From NCBI GenBank assembly GCA_900169235.1, contig FWCC01000546.1, positions 25,136-89,135 of the forward strand: a DNA stretch of 64,000 nucleotides. Direction: 5' to 3'. Shown piece by piece: positions 1 to 9,881 of this stretch. Each line of letters starts with the position of its first letter. Positions within the stretch are counted from its first letter, which is position 1. Position numbers and translations under genes: made by a program. The DNA comes from Zarea fungicola (lineage: Eukaryota; Ascomycota; Sordariomycetes; Hypocreales; Cordycipitaceae). Below the pieces are notes generated by a model. It was not told the origin of the DNA and made no database searches. It saw only the letters and a list, made by a program, of their open reading frames with translations.

Positions 1-619
1 TGCGATAGAGTGTCTCGAGAGCTGGCTCGGCCAAGAACTTGCAGCTTGTAGCAGCTTGAAGCAACCAGCTTGTGGCAATACTTGCTGTGGTGCCCTCATA
101 TGCTGCATAGTAAAATACATCGGTCCAGCACTGAAAGGGAATCCGTGGATCTGTCCAGTCTGGTATGATGCCTGAAGAAATTGTCCATTCTGGGTCGCGT
201 TTTGCCGGTTGCCTCGGTCGTTTCGAAGGGCTGGGTAGCGCAGAGCCGGTATCCCGACGCTTACGTTTTGAATGTTGTTTGCTGTTCTTCTTTAGCGGCA
301 GGGATTTTACTCTGCCGCTTTGTCTCGTCTTGCCTCGGCTGCTCGCCCGTTTCGAGGTCGTGACCTTTGTGGCTCGGACTGGTATGCCTAGAGCTTGTGG
401 GGTGTTGTCTGCGCCAATGACAAAATCGGCATTGTCTGATTCTGAGTCGACATAGTCCTGGCTTTTGTCATTGACTGCATCTTCCTCCTCTGAAAACCCG
501 GGACTCGAAGACGGGTCGACGAGCTGCGTTATACGGCTCTTTGAGGCGCGCGAAGGGTTCAGGCGACGTGGCGAGTCCGTCGCGGATGATGGACCAGAGG
601 CATTGCGTGTGTGAACCAT
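1..619 (-). CDS. N-terminal part of an F-box-like nuclear protein (runs off the left edge)
   Basis: Reading the minus strand from the ATG at 619 gives 206 codons without a stop up to base 1, so this is the 5' part of a gene continuing outside the window. Residues 1-140 are low-complexity, rich in Ser, Arg and Lys, with acidic patches and basic clusters (KRKRR, SKRPRQPAKR) that look like nuclear localisation signals. From about residue 143 the sequence becomes ordered: PEWTISSGIIPDWTDPRIP, then a helical stretch ending LLQAATSCKFLAEPALETLYR. That layout resembles the F-box-like entry helices of fungal F-box/leucine-rich-repeat (Rad7/Amn1-type) proteins, where an LRR region would follow. The reading frame is well supported by length; the family is a recollection of pattern only. 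It is divergent from the Suz12 gene and shares its upstream region. Confidence 0.72.
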   Translation of the reverse strand, partial: MVHTRNASGPSSATDSPRRLNPSRASKSRITQLVDPSSSPGFSEEEDAVNDKSQDYVDSESDNADFVIGADNTPQALGIPVRATKVTTSKRASSRGKTRQSGRVKSLPLKKNSKQHSKRKRRDTGSALPSPSKRPRQPAKRDPEWTISSGIIPDWTDPRIPFQCWTDVFYYAAYEGTTASIATSWLLQAATSCKFLAEPALETLYR

Positions 620-2064
620 GGGGTCCAAAGAGCCTACACAAGGCACTTCGCGTGTACAGTAACTAATCCAGTATTGTGGCCATCTGTTGGAATGTCATGG
701 AGTGTGATTTGCGCAGAAGGATCCGCCAGCAGGCCCAGAGGCGTCGACCAGCAGAACGGAGTTGGGCAAGGCTGAGCAGCTGTGATGGGTGCACTGGGTT
801 TCAGCCAACCTGGGCGTGAGTCGAATCGCCGGATATTAGAGAGTCTGAAGAATCGATATGTTGAAAGTCGTTCGATTTGCAGCTGGGGAGATGCAGTAAA
901 CAGTAGTCGATGATGGAGGTAATGTTTGCGCTGGAAGAAGCAGCTGTTGTTTGTGGTGGAATGTTGCATGATATATGTAGGTGGCAGCGGGGCAGAGCAG
1001 ATGGCCCAAAGAAAAGGAAATAGAAAGGTGGTAGCCTTGCGTCGTTAGTAGGTTAGTACGTATGTACCTACTTAGGCAGCTTTGCCAGTGGGTCACCTCA
1101 CTGTGCCACAGGTACCTGGATGAGGCGCTTGGCAGGGCTTTTGGAGGAGCCTTTACAGGGGGCTTACAGACGAGGGCACTGTTCAATGTCGCTGCTGCAC
1201 GCCAGCCGATATCTCAGTACCTACCTACCTAGGTAGCAACAAAGGTCCGGGCCAATGTTCATGTACCCAAGGTACACATGTAGAGAGGATGCTCGTGGTT
1301 TGCATCTCAACAGCAACTGGAAACATCAAGTTGAAACCATCATGATATGCCTGAATAATTAAGCGGCCATGTAACAAAGCACAGATGTACCCCAAGCATC
1401 TGCCTCCGATTCCATATCAGCCAGTTGACTACTGGTACTACATAGTACATAGTTTCACGTGTAGACAAGATGCAAGAGGCCATCCCCTTTTAGCACAACC
1501 TACCTGCCTGCGCTAAACCTGTTTGGAGGCCCTTCCTGCCTGCGCCAGTCGCCCGCCGCCTGGCAAATGCCTTCATCACACTCAACCCTACTAGACGCGT
1601 CAGGTCCCTGCGAATCTGGCCGCGTCCTCCATCTTGAGTGCCATATCGTCAACCGTCTCCCATCTCTCTTCACTCATTCAATTGTCTGGCTGCTCATCCG
1701 TCAATTTTGGGCTCCAAGGCTCCATCTCACCACCGCGCTCTCAGACCTTGGACTCTCAGTCGCCCAGCCAGAAAAGTGCCGCTGCACACTCATTTGCTCG
1801 CTCATACTCACTCAGCAAACGGGAGGGAGCACAAGACGAGCCTCCTGCACCTCGGCGCCAGCAAGCTCCCGAGTCTTCCTTGGTCTGCTGCACCCGCCTG
1901 CCAGTCGGCATCATGTGTTGTGTCACCGCATGCTTCTAGGCTAGCTTTTTCTTCCCTTTGATGTTCCTCGTCTCTTCAAACAACAAACGAACTCTTTGAC
2001 TGCTGAGCCACCACCACCACAACCACCACCACCACGCTTCAGCGCTACTGCGGGCGACTTACCC
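620..2064. other. Divergent promoter region between the F-box-like gene and suz12
   Basis: No convincing gene. The stretch holds short TACCTA/TAGGTA patches (about 1055-1075 and 1218-1237) and, from about 1500, a C/T-rich tract running to the suz12 start that looks like a fungal 5' leader. Small ORFs here lack domain-like composition. Confidence 0.6.
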
Positions 2065-2088
2065 ATGGCAACTCTGGCATCGCAATGA
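2065..2088 (+). promoter_or_regulatory. Upstream ORF overlapping the suz12 start codon (ATGA)
   Basis: An ATG in good context (cccATGG) opens a seven-residue reading frame, MATLASQ, whose TGA stop overlaps the suz12 ATG at 2085 in the arrangement ATGA. If the mRNA starts upstream of 2065, ribosomes would finish this peptide exactly on the main start, a layout suited to termination-reinitiation. Another short frame begins at the ATG near 1960. Whether these are in the transcript is unknown. Confidence 0.45.
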
Positions 2089-4368
2089 CGTTGAACGACA
2101 TTTACCAGCGGAAAGCTCCCTTCCTCCATCGCAACTGGCTTCAGGGCATTAAAAACTGGCAGAACCCCGCAGAGGCCATGGGCAACATTGTGTCGGGCCA
2201 GCTCGGTGCTGATGGTCATGACTCGGCACCATCGCGCAAGCGCCGCCGTGTCTCGACTCCTGAGTCTCTGGATGTCGACCATCTTATTGCGTCACCCAAA
2301 ACATCCGACACGCGCTCTGCGCTTCGCATAGAGATCCTCAAGGTCTGTCACAAGGACTCAAAAAAGGTCCGCACCAACACCAACTTTGGAGCCACAGCCC
2401 CCAAGCAACTAGTCACCACAAAGGCAAACTGCCGCATCACCGTCTGCGACCTAACCGATGGCCAGCAGAGAGTCCTACACTGCCAAAACCAGGTCTGCGA
2501 CCTCACCACCTTTAAAAACCCCGTCGGCCCCCATCGCATAGCCAGGGTCCATCTCGCCCGGCCTTTTTTCGTACCACTTGAATCCATCCTCGTCAACAGA
2601 GACGACGATGGCTCGTTTGATCTTTCAGACGCCTATGAACTGCTCATTGAGTTTGAGTCGGCGAGCGGTGGTCAATGGCCTCCACTCGATGCCACCGATT
2701 TCGGATCATCAGCCTCATTGCAGGATGCGACCCCTGGCGCCATGCGCAAGCTGGTGCTGATGAGTCGCTTTCGCGACATTTTTGGCAGGCTGAAAGAGCC
2801 TCTAGTCATATCGTCCCGCCACAGGCCAGACAAGCCATACACCCTCACCGATTATGTCATGGATGTTGACTTGCGCTGGTCATCTGGCTTCCGAGCGTGG
2901 AAGCGCCTCGACAAGGATTCAATGCCCTGCATAAATGCCATTGATCCCGATAACGACATGGTCGACGACAACTTTCCCCCCATGGCCGACGAGGACTCGG
3001 TTGCCATCAATGCCATTAACGGTACAAATGGCCATCCCCGCACTGACGACGAACAAACGGAGGGTGAGAGAACGCCGTCTAGATCTTTACGAACAAGAGA
3101 AAGGAACAAGATTTATAATCTCAAGGTTCTAAGCGACCAGGCCCGCGGCAAGGAACGTAAGCAGCGCTCTGACGCCGGAAGTACGGCCATCGAGGGCCGA
3201 GTCACCTACCTGCTTCCCTCGGACCAGCCAGTGTCGCTCGACTGCCATAGATGCGTGACGTGTGGCTCGTGCCACGAATCACTACTTCAGCTGCAGATGC
3301 ACTTGCAAACATACCATCCGGGGTACGATTACCTTTGCGAAAACACCGGCCAGGGGCCGCAGTTTCGCGTTCGTCATCGTCGCTCAGAGTCGCTCCTGTC
3401 TCCATCCAAAACATTTCAGGTCAAGCCCACGGCAGAGCCATTCAGTCTGCAGACCTATATATCGGGGGATCCGTCATGGGTCACGTCGCGCGTCATTGCA
3501 GCGGCAAACGACGACTTGCTGAAGACGCCCTCTGCCAGGTCTACTGCAGACAGAATGGCCTCTGGCTCTCCCTTGCCGAAGCAGCCAGTATTTCGGCCAG
3601 TTGCCCCTGCCAGCAAAACGACGCTAGTGCGGCGTCCTACCCGGTCGAAAAGGGAACCTGCTGTAGTACCCAATATATCACAGCCGCTATACCATCCCAT
3701 CAGCAAAGCAGAACTGAAACCGGGCGATCCGGTACCAAGGCCAGTCCACGATGCAACGTGGCGGATCCAGAAACATCGCGAGAGCATTGCCGACTTTTCT
3801 GACGTGACCCCGGCGGAGAAGGAGTTTATCTGGGCGTGGGATGAATTCATACTAAAAGAAGGCATCACCTCGAGCATCTACCTCCCGCGCTCCTGGCTGG
3901 GCTTTGTCAAGGCCAAAGCCGAGTGGCTGGTCGCCAAAGACGAGCGCATGCGTGAGTTCGGCAAGCATGCGAGTGTACTCATGGCGCGCGAGGTGTTGAC
4001 CGACGAGGCCATCACGCAGGCTCTTGACGTCATCAATCAGACCCGGTCCCGACGGACCATGGATGTCGCCAATGCAATTTCGCCGCCCGAGGCAGAGACA
4101 GTTGTACCTACGCCCAAGCCAACAGATATCCGCAAGGGTCGCAACGGCTGCACTATATGCCAGTTGCCCGTTCGTGGACCTCGGCTGCTAGTCTGCGCCA
4201 ACAAGGTATGTAACTAAAAATGTTTTAAATGGAATAATTCTTTTAGGGCGTAAACTAACCATGTAAAAATAGGCTTGCCGTGAGCGACTCTATCACTCAG
4301 ATTGCATCAAGCCCAATGCTGTGATCAACGTGACAAGTCCCAAGTGGCTGTGCAACGGGTGTGCATAG
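2085..4368 (+). CDS. suz12: Suz12-like Polycomb repressive complex 2 subunit with C-terminal PHD finger
   Basis: Two exons, 2085-4205 and 4273-4368, give 738 residues; the intron (4206-4272, GTATGT donor, CTAAC branch) is phase 0. The N-terminus (FLHRNWLQGIKNW) and a central region with nuclear-type basic clusters lead to a C2H2-like zinc finger (C393, C396, H406, H411; HLQTYHPGYDYLC follows) and a VEFS box around residues 565-645 (EFIWAWDEFILKEGITSS, then LPRSWLGFVKAKAEWLV). These two elements define Suz12/Su(z)12, the scaffold that activates the H3K27 methyltransferase of PRC2. Residues 689-737 form a complete C4HC3 PHD finger (C689, C692, then CANKAC, HSDC, CNGC) that exists only after the intron is removed. 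The start at 2085 is chosen because the sequence is Suz12-like from its first residues; an in-frame ATG at 2178 is the alternative. PRC2 membership is known for the family; the target genes cannot be inferred. Confidence 0.88.
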
Positions 4369-5136
4369 TCCCTTGTCTAACCAGGGGGGAAAGGCTTCGA
4401 AATTTAGAAGCTTGTGTCGACGTTGTTGTTGTTGTTGTTTTTTAAAAGAAAAATTGTTAGAAAGGGGGCAAGAGATTCTTCATTCTTTTCTTTTATATTT
4501 CAACTTGTACAGGATAAGGGTTGCTCTCTTTTTAACGAGCAAGTTACTGTAAGTCAACGAGGGTTAAGCTTGAGGATGGGGGATGGAACAGATGAGAGAG
4601 AGACGTTATCAGTTAAAGAAATGGGGAAAATTATCTACGGTTGCAATATTTGACAATTGGCGCTTCCCTCTTTTCTTCTTTCTTCTTGGTTAGTTGGGAC
4701 AAAAGAGAAAATGGTGGAGTTAGTTGGTGTTGCAATTTTGGCAGTTGATTTTTTTTTTTGTTTGTTTTATTTTCTTTGCCGCTTCACTTCTTCCTCTTTT
4801 TGTTTTAGTCTACAAGGACAGTACATAGATTTGGTGCAGCGGCAGACACACATGTGTTGCCCCTCATTACAAACACACAATTTTCAAAAGAATTCCTCTT
4901 CGGGGTGTGATAGCAATTGAGTGATATGAAGGATTTCCAGCTAATGCAGAACTGCCCTTCTTTGGTTAAAGTGGCAATGTAATAAAGTAGTTTTTGTTTT
5001 CGGATAATTGTGGTTACATTGAATACATCCAAACGCCGATGACAATAATCTGTTACAGCCCAAAAAGTCCAACTCACTCCCACCCCAAAGCAAACTTCCT
5101 GTTCAACCATATGCTGCCTGGCGTATTTTCCACTCC
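4369..5136. other. Convergent 3' region between suz12 and cus1
   Basis: T-rich and A-rich tracts typical of fungal 3' UTRs, with no supportable ORF. Confidence 0.6.
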
Positions 5137-6966
5137 TCAATGTCGCCTTGACTCCTTCTTCTTCTCCATCCGTTCCCTGTCGGTACGCTGTCTCTTGCGG
5201 GCCTCCTCGGCAATCATATCAGCCAGGTCATCGTTCTGCGCCCACTGCGCGCCGACGCCTTCGTCGCGCGTTCCAGCCTCAAAACGCTGGCGCAGCTCAT
5301 CTTTGCTCAGACCACCAGCCTCGTTCAGAGAATCCACGTCTACGGCCACATCAATGTCGCCAGGCTTCTTCCGCTTGCGCGAGTCGTCCTCGTTGCCGAG
5401 TATGGACATCCCCACGCGGTTCTGGGTAGCCGCCAGGTCGTATGCGCGGTCACTGCCAAAGAAACCCTCGGCACGGACCTGGCGTTCAGGGAGAACGGTG
5501 TAGGCGGAACGCGGCGCGGAGGACTCTTCCGTGTCGTAGCCCCGACGCTCCTTTCGAAGATCCATTTCACCGGCGATGGAGGTTTCCGTACCTTGCGGCG
5601 GATAGTCGCCATGGAGGGTGCTGGCGTAGCCGCTAGGTGTCTCCAAGCCGCTCCCTTCCTGGCCTTCGCGTTCGTCATCCTCGTCCTCGTCTTCGGATTC
5701 TTCCTCTGACTCCTCTTCCTCTTCGGATTCCTCGGCCCGCGGTTGCAGCTCACCCCACAGAGTGCGCTCCACGGGCATACCAAGCTGGTCTTGCTGTTGT
5801 ATGGATTGCGCAGGTGCGCCGTTCTGGCCGGTAATACCAAAGACGTCACCGCCGAACAGAGGACGGTTGAATTCGTCGACAGGGGGTTTACCCCATCCTC
5901 CGGGGTGGAATCCCCAGGCACCACCAGGCGGCGGTGGCGCATTTAAGCCAGGAATCTTTATGGTAGGATATGAAGGAGGGGGGCCGAACCTTTGTTGGTT
6001 GATCAGCCATGGAGGTGGAGCGCCGGCGGGCATGCCAAGTGCCTCCTTTATGGCGTCAGTCAGATCACCAGGCCGAAAGTGCTGGTAGTCAACTTCGGTT
6101 TCCTTGCCCTCGTAGTATACTTCACCAAAGCGGGTCAGTTCGGGCTTTGTTTGGAAGCGGAAGAAGGCGTCGTAAAGCTTTTGGTAGTCAATGTCGAGCC
6201 TGCCCATCTTCGGCGCCACACGTTCTCGTTGCTTCTGCTTAAGAGACTGCTCAGCCTGCTTCTCAAGAACGGCGTCACGCATCTCTGCAATGCCGGTCTC
6301 TGCAATAAACTGCGGTAGGCGGAAGGCCGACTTCTCAATGCCTCGTTTTGATGATAGGTACTCGCGCTTGAGAGACCAGTGGGTTGGTACGGGCACGACA
6401 TTGCGCTGCGATTTGATTTGTACCAGGACTCGAGGATCGGTGGAGGAGACATCCTGCCACTCGACCACTTCGGGAACACTGGCAAGAGCCTTGAGCTGCG
6501 CAACAGAAAGCGTGTTAAGCGCTTTGCGCTTCTTCTTTGATAGCTTTGGTTGCTCGTCTTCGTCGGGAATGTCGTCGTCGTCGTTGTACAAGACTGTGCC
6601 CTTTTGATCATCCTTTCCGTCTTTTGTATTACTGGAGCCAGAGCTGACGTCGAATTTTGTAAAGATTTCTTTATACACGGCAAATGTGGGATCGTCGTCA
6701 TACGCATCGAGAGAATCCACAACAACATCATCGACAGGAGGAATATCCTTCTTGCCAGCACTCTGCGATTGTTCATCCGTCTTTGCTTGTTCTTGGGACT
6801 CTTGTGTGGTTTTCTCAGGCTCCGGCTCGGTCTGGCTGGTATGTAAGTGAATGCGATTGATAGAGCTCGCGGGCAAGGTGCTGCACCGTACCTCTACACG
6901 AGCCTTCTTCTGCTCCTTCTTCTTTGCCCTCCTCATCTGGTTCTTGGTCATTTTTGCTGCCGCCAT
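5137..6966 (-). CDS. CUS1: Splicing factor 3B subunit 2 (Cus1/SAP145), U2 snRNP
   Basis: The frame opens at the ATG at 6966 and runs 609 codons. The core is unmistakable SF3B2: the DUF382 region (SVAQLKALASVPEVVEW to RVAPKMGRLDIDYQKLYDAFF), then the proline-rich PSP motif (GMPAGAPPPWLINQQRFGPP, GAWGFHPGGWGKPPVDEFNRP). An acidic run of Glu/Asp/Ser follows and the tail is basic (KRQRTDRERMEKKKE). Cus1 holds the SF3b complex of U2 snRNP together and helps bind it to the branch-site region. The N-terminal block VRCSTLPASSINRIHLHTSQ is probably an intron (6832-6891, 60 nt, GTACGG to CCAG) that keeps frame and has no stop; removal leaves 589 residues and joins KKARVE to TEPEPEK. The gene is divergent from the acidic protein gene at 7943. 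Confidence 0.93.
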   Translation of the reverse strand: MAAAKMTKNQMRRAKKKEQKKARVEVRCSTLPASSINRIHLHTSQTEPEPEKTTQESQEQAKTDEQSQSAGKKDIPPVDDVVVDSLDAYDDDPTFAVYKEIFTKFDVSSGSSNTKDGKDDQKGTVLYNDDDDIPDEDEQPKLSKKKRKALNTLSVAQLKALASVPEVVEWQDVSSTDPRVLVQIKSQRNVVPVPTHWSLKREYLSSKRGIEKSAFRLPQFIAETGIAEMRDAVLEKQAEQSLKQKQRERVAPKMGRLDIDYQKLYDAFFRFQTKPELTRFGEVYYEGKETEVDYQHFRPGDLTDAIKEALGMPAGAPPPWLINQQRFGPPPSYPTIKIPGLNAPPPPGGAWGFHPGGWGKPPVDEFNRPLFGGDVFGITGQNGAPAQSIQQQDQLGMPVERTLWGELQPRAEESEEEEESEEESEDEDEDDEREGQEGSGLETPSGYASTLHGDYPPQGTETSIAGEMDLRKERRGYDTEESSAPRSAYTVLPERQVRAEGFFGSDRAYDLAATQNRVGMSILGNEDDSRKRKKPGDIDVAVDVDSLNEAGGLSKDELRQRFEAGTRDEGVGAQWAQNDDLADMIAEEARKRQRTDRERMEKKKESRRH

Positions 6967-7942
6967 GGCGACGGATTACTCGCAATGAGCGAGCTGCTGA
7001 ATGGCTTGTTGGAGAAGGACGCTGGGTTTGAGGCCTGGGTGACAAGTTGGAATACGGCGTACAGGGCGCCAACGGAGATGAGATATCGCTTTGGGTCTCT
7101 TCCCATGCCGCGGATGGAGGTGTTGTGGGTAGCCGCAAGGAAGAGCCGGGGGTTGTGTTTAAAGCCAGGCGTTTGGGTCAGTTTCGCATTGGCGTGAGAT
7201 ATGGAGAATAAGGAGGCGTTGAAAGGGTTATTGGAGCTGATGGGTTTAAACTCAAGACTTGGCGCCAGCAATAAAATCTTTGGAGGTTGCGCGCGCACGC
7301 GCTGGCTGGCATCGGAGGAAATCCGGCTAATAGATTGATTGAAAAAGCATGGCGGGGCCGGAGCTGGAGCAGGTGTCTCCAGCTGAGCGTAGCATTGTAT
7401 TCAATTTATAGGGGGGCGTTTAGGTGGTTTTTTTCAGTGGCTCAGCGCACAGCAGCAGTCACCATCACCGCCGTAGCGCAGCGCCTGCTGCGCAATGCAC
7501 CCACTGCCAGTCCATCACAACCCCCCGCCTCTCCCTACAAGGTTCGACGCCAATACCTACGACTGCGCCACGCAGCAACCCCAACTTGGACTCTTTGTCT
7601 GCGAGCCAGACCGAACCCAGCAGACAAAAAAGCCTTGCCTCAAGGCAATCCAGCAAAGCACCCCTTCCCCATCAGCACGTCTCGTGGGCACTCAATCGAC
7701 GCCTGGCCATTGAACTGGCTGGTCACCTATCCGCCACACCCTTCAAAAGCAACCCTATTTTTTTTTCCCTACCTCTCTTCTCTTGACCTCTTTTTTTAAC
7801 GTGTAGTCCGTTCTACATTCTATGCCCAACTGAAGCGGGCATCTATGTACAGTCCTCGTCAGTGACGGCATCTGTTCTGCCCGCCACACCCAGTTTCGGT
7901 TCTCGCCTGCCCTGGTCTTCATTTGCGCCTCCCGCCGTCGTC
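6967..7942. other. Divergent promoter of cus1 and the acidic protein gene
   Basis: About 1 kb with no domain-bearing ORF; C-rich and CT-rich leader-like sequence toward 7943. The ORF frames present have no recognisable composition. Confidence 0.55.
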
Positions 7943-9152
7943 ATGGTCGCGCCGCCGCCTAGAGATACATTGGATGGGCTGCACCTGCTCTTAAACGACG
8001 TGGTACGCGCACATTTTCCCGTCCATTTATGGTCTACGATTGTATTCATCGCAGCTAATATTTACCCTTTTTTTTTCTAAAGCTCGTGCAAACCGGCAAA
8101 GCTCTCCGTGCATCGCGCCGCGACAGCCATGGAAATCTCGCCCTGTCCCATGGCATCTCCCAGTCGAAACTGCCCGATACGATCCAAGCCTTTCACACGA
8201 CCCTTGACGAGCTCGAAAGCGAAATTGTATGACCCTATGTCACGACTCCTCCTACCTCCACGCCGTTGGCTTTTTTACTTTCTTTTTATTTCTTTTTTTT
8301 TTTGGAAGGGGGAATGCTAGCTGACTGACGTATTAGGTCAAAGCCAAGTCGGTCCTGCTCCGTGATCTAAACTTACTTCAAGCCGACAAATCTGCGGGAC
8401 ATGCGTCGCAATTGCAGCCTGCGCGGCCCATTGAATCACAAACGAAGGAGCCTATATGCATTGACGATGATTCATCTCCTCCGCCACCACCATCGCAGGT
8501 GCCAGCCAACAAGCCCGCCCCTGCTCCATTCCCTGTGATGGATGCCGCAGATATTACCAATGGCAACTCCATAGTCAAGGAGGAGGACGTGAAGCTACGA
8601 AAGGAAAATATTGCTACGAATATTGCAGTCAAAACAGAAGTGACCTCCGCGCCAGAGGCGCCTATGATGGTAGACGCCAACTTTACGGATATGGAGTTTT
8701 CACTCGCGCCTGCGGACGGTACTCAAGGCCAAAACACGACTGGGTCTTTTGATCTGTCATCTTTTGCACCAAATAGTACAATGCTCTCGCTAGACAAGCT
8801 GCTGCCAAACAATGGCCAAGCCGCAGATGCAAGTGCTGGTAACACGGCAGCCACAGCTGTACCAGAGGCAATCAAGGCGGAGCCTTCGAATGATGATGGG
8901 AATGCAGACAATTCCAACTTTGAGGAATTTTTTGGCAACGACACCAGCCAGGCCGATGGTATGGACTTCGACTTTAGTATTGGCGGCAGCGGTGGCAACG
9001 GTGGCGGAGGTGGTAGTGGCGGCGGCAGTGGTGGTATGGGTGAAGATACCTTTGACGATCTTATGAACGATCGTGATGGCACATTTGAACTAATGAACAA
9101 TGAAGATTTTGACGCTGCGTTTTTTGGCCTGGACAACAAGGATGGATCCTGA
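7943..9152 (+). CDS. Unidentified acidic, Gly-rich nuclear-type protein (possible transcription co-regulator)
   Basis: Three exons, 7943-8002, 8083-8226 and 8337-9152, join in frame (phase 0 at both junctions; CTAAT and CTGAC branch sites) to give 339 residues. The first 90 residues are helical and well ordered: LDGLHLLLNDV, LVQTGKALRASRR, LPDTIQAFHTTLDELESEI, VKAKSVLLRDLNLLQA. The rest is disordered and acidic, with a poly-Gly/Ser stretch and a C-terminus made of Asp/Phe motifs (EDTFDDLMND, FELMNNEDFDAAFFGLDN) resembling an acidic activation domain. A short helical head plus a long acidic tail would suit a Mediator-tail-type subunit, but I cannot name the family. The start was set at 7943 because the longer frame begins with GTG, not ATG. 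Exon structure is well supported, function is not. Confidence 0.75.
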
Positions 9153-9881
9153 GCTCTAGCTGTTATTCCCTGGCGTCCATCTTGATTGGTGTTTTCAAGG
9201 ATTTTTTTTTTATTCTGGTAGCGTTGGATGGGTACTGGTGTCTTTTTTTTCTTTTTTCGAGGGATATGCATAAGTTTGGTGCTGGGGCTTGTTTTTTATA
9301 AAAAGCTGGAGTTTTCGGTTTCGCGGCTTCATCCTTTCTTGGCTGAATATCGGTTATTGTACTCTCATTCGCTTGGGGACCTTGGCGTAGGAGGCACTTG
9401 TAATTGTATTGTTGGGATGCTGGCCAGTTACTAGCATATTTAATAAATTGAGTTATTATTACTGTTGTTGTGCAGAGTTGCTCTTTTCTAGACAGAATTC
9501 TGTGTCCCAGGTGTCTCGTTTCTACGGGCGATAATGTTCATTGCTGAATGTCGGACTGTGAATGAATAGACGGACTACATGCTGTAAGTATCTAAACAAC
9601 AGTAACTGAATAGATTGACCACATAATTGATTGGTTTACATGGCATGCTGTGTAACCCTTCTCCGGGAACTGATGCAAGGCTGACTGCAAAGCATTAATA
9701 AAGACTACATGCGGCGACATTAATTGCAACCAGGCTCCGTCCGGTTTGTATGCCCTGACATGTATAATGCACATCTTCACGGACCTCACGAATGTACAAA
9801 CTCTTTCATTCAAGCATCAGATATATCGTGGATAAACGCCAACTACATTTTTAATGCTTTTTCCACCAAAGAAAAAAAAAA
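9153..9881. other. Convergent 3' region
   Basis: Poly-T tracts follow the stop of the acidic protein gene. No gene seen; the frames here are short and of random composition. Confidence 0.55.

Noticed and set aside
7862..7942. GTG-initiated N-terminal extension of the acidic protein
   Set aside because: The first ATG is at 7943; the extension has leader-like composition and no ATG.
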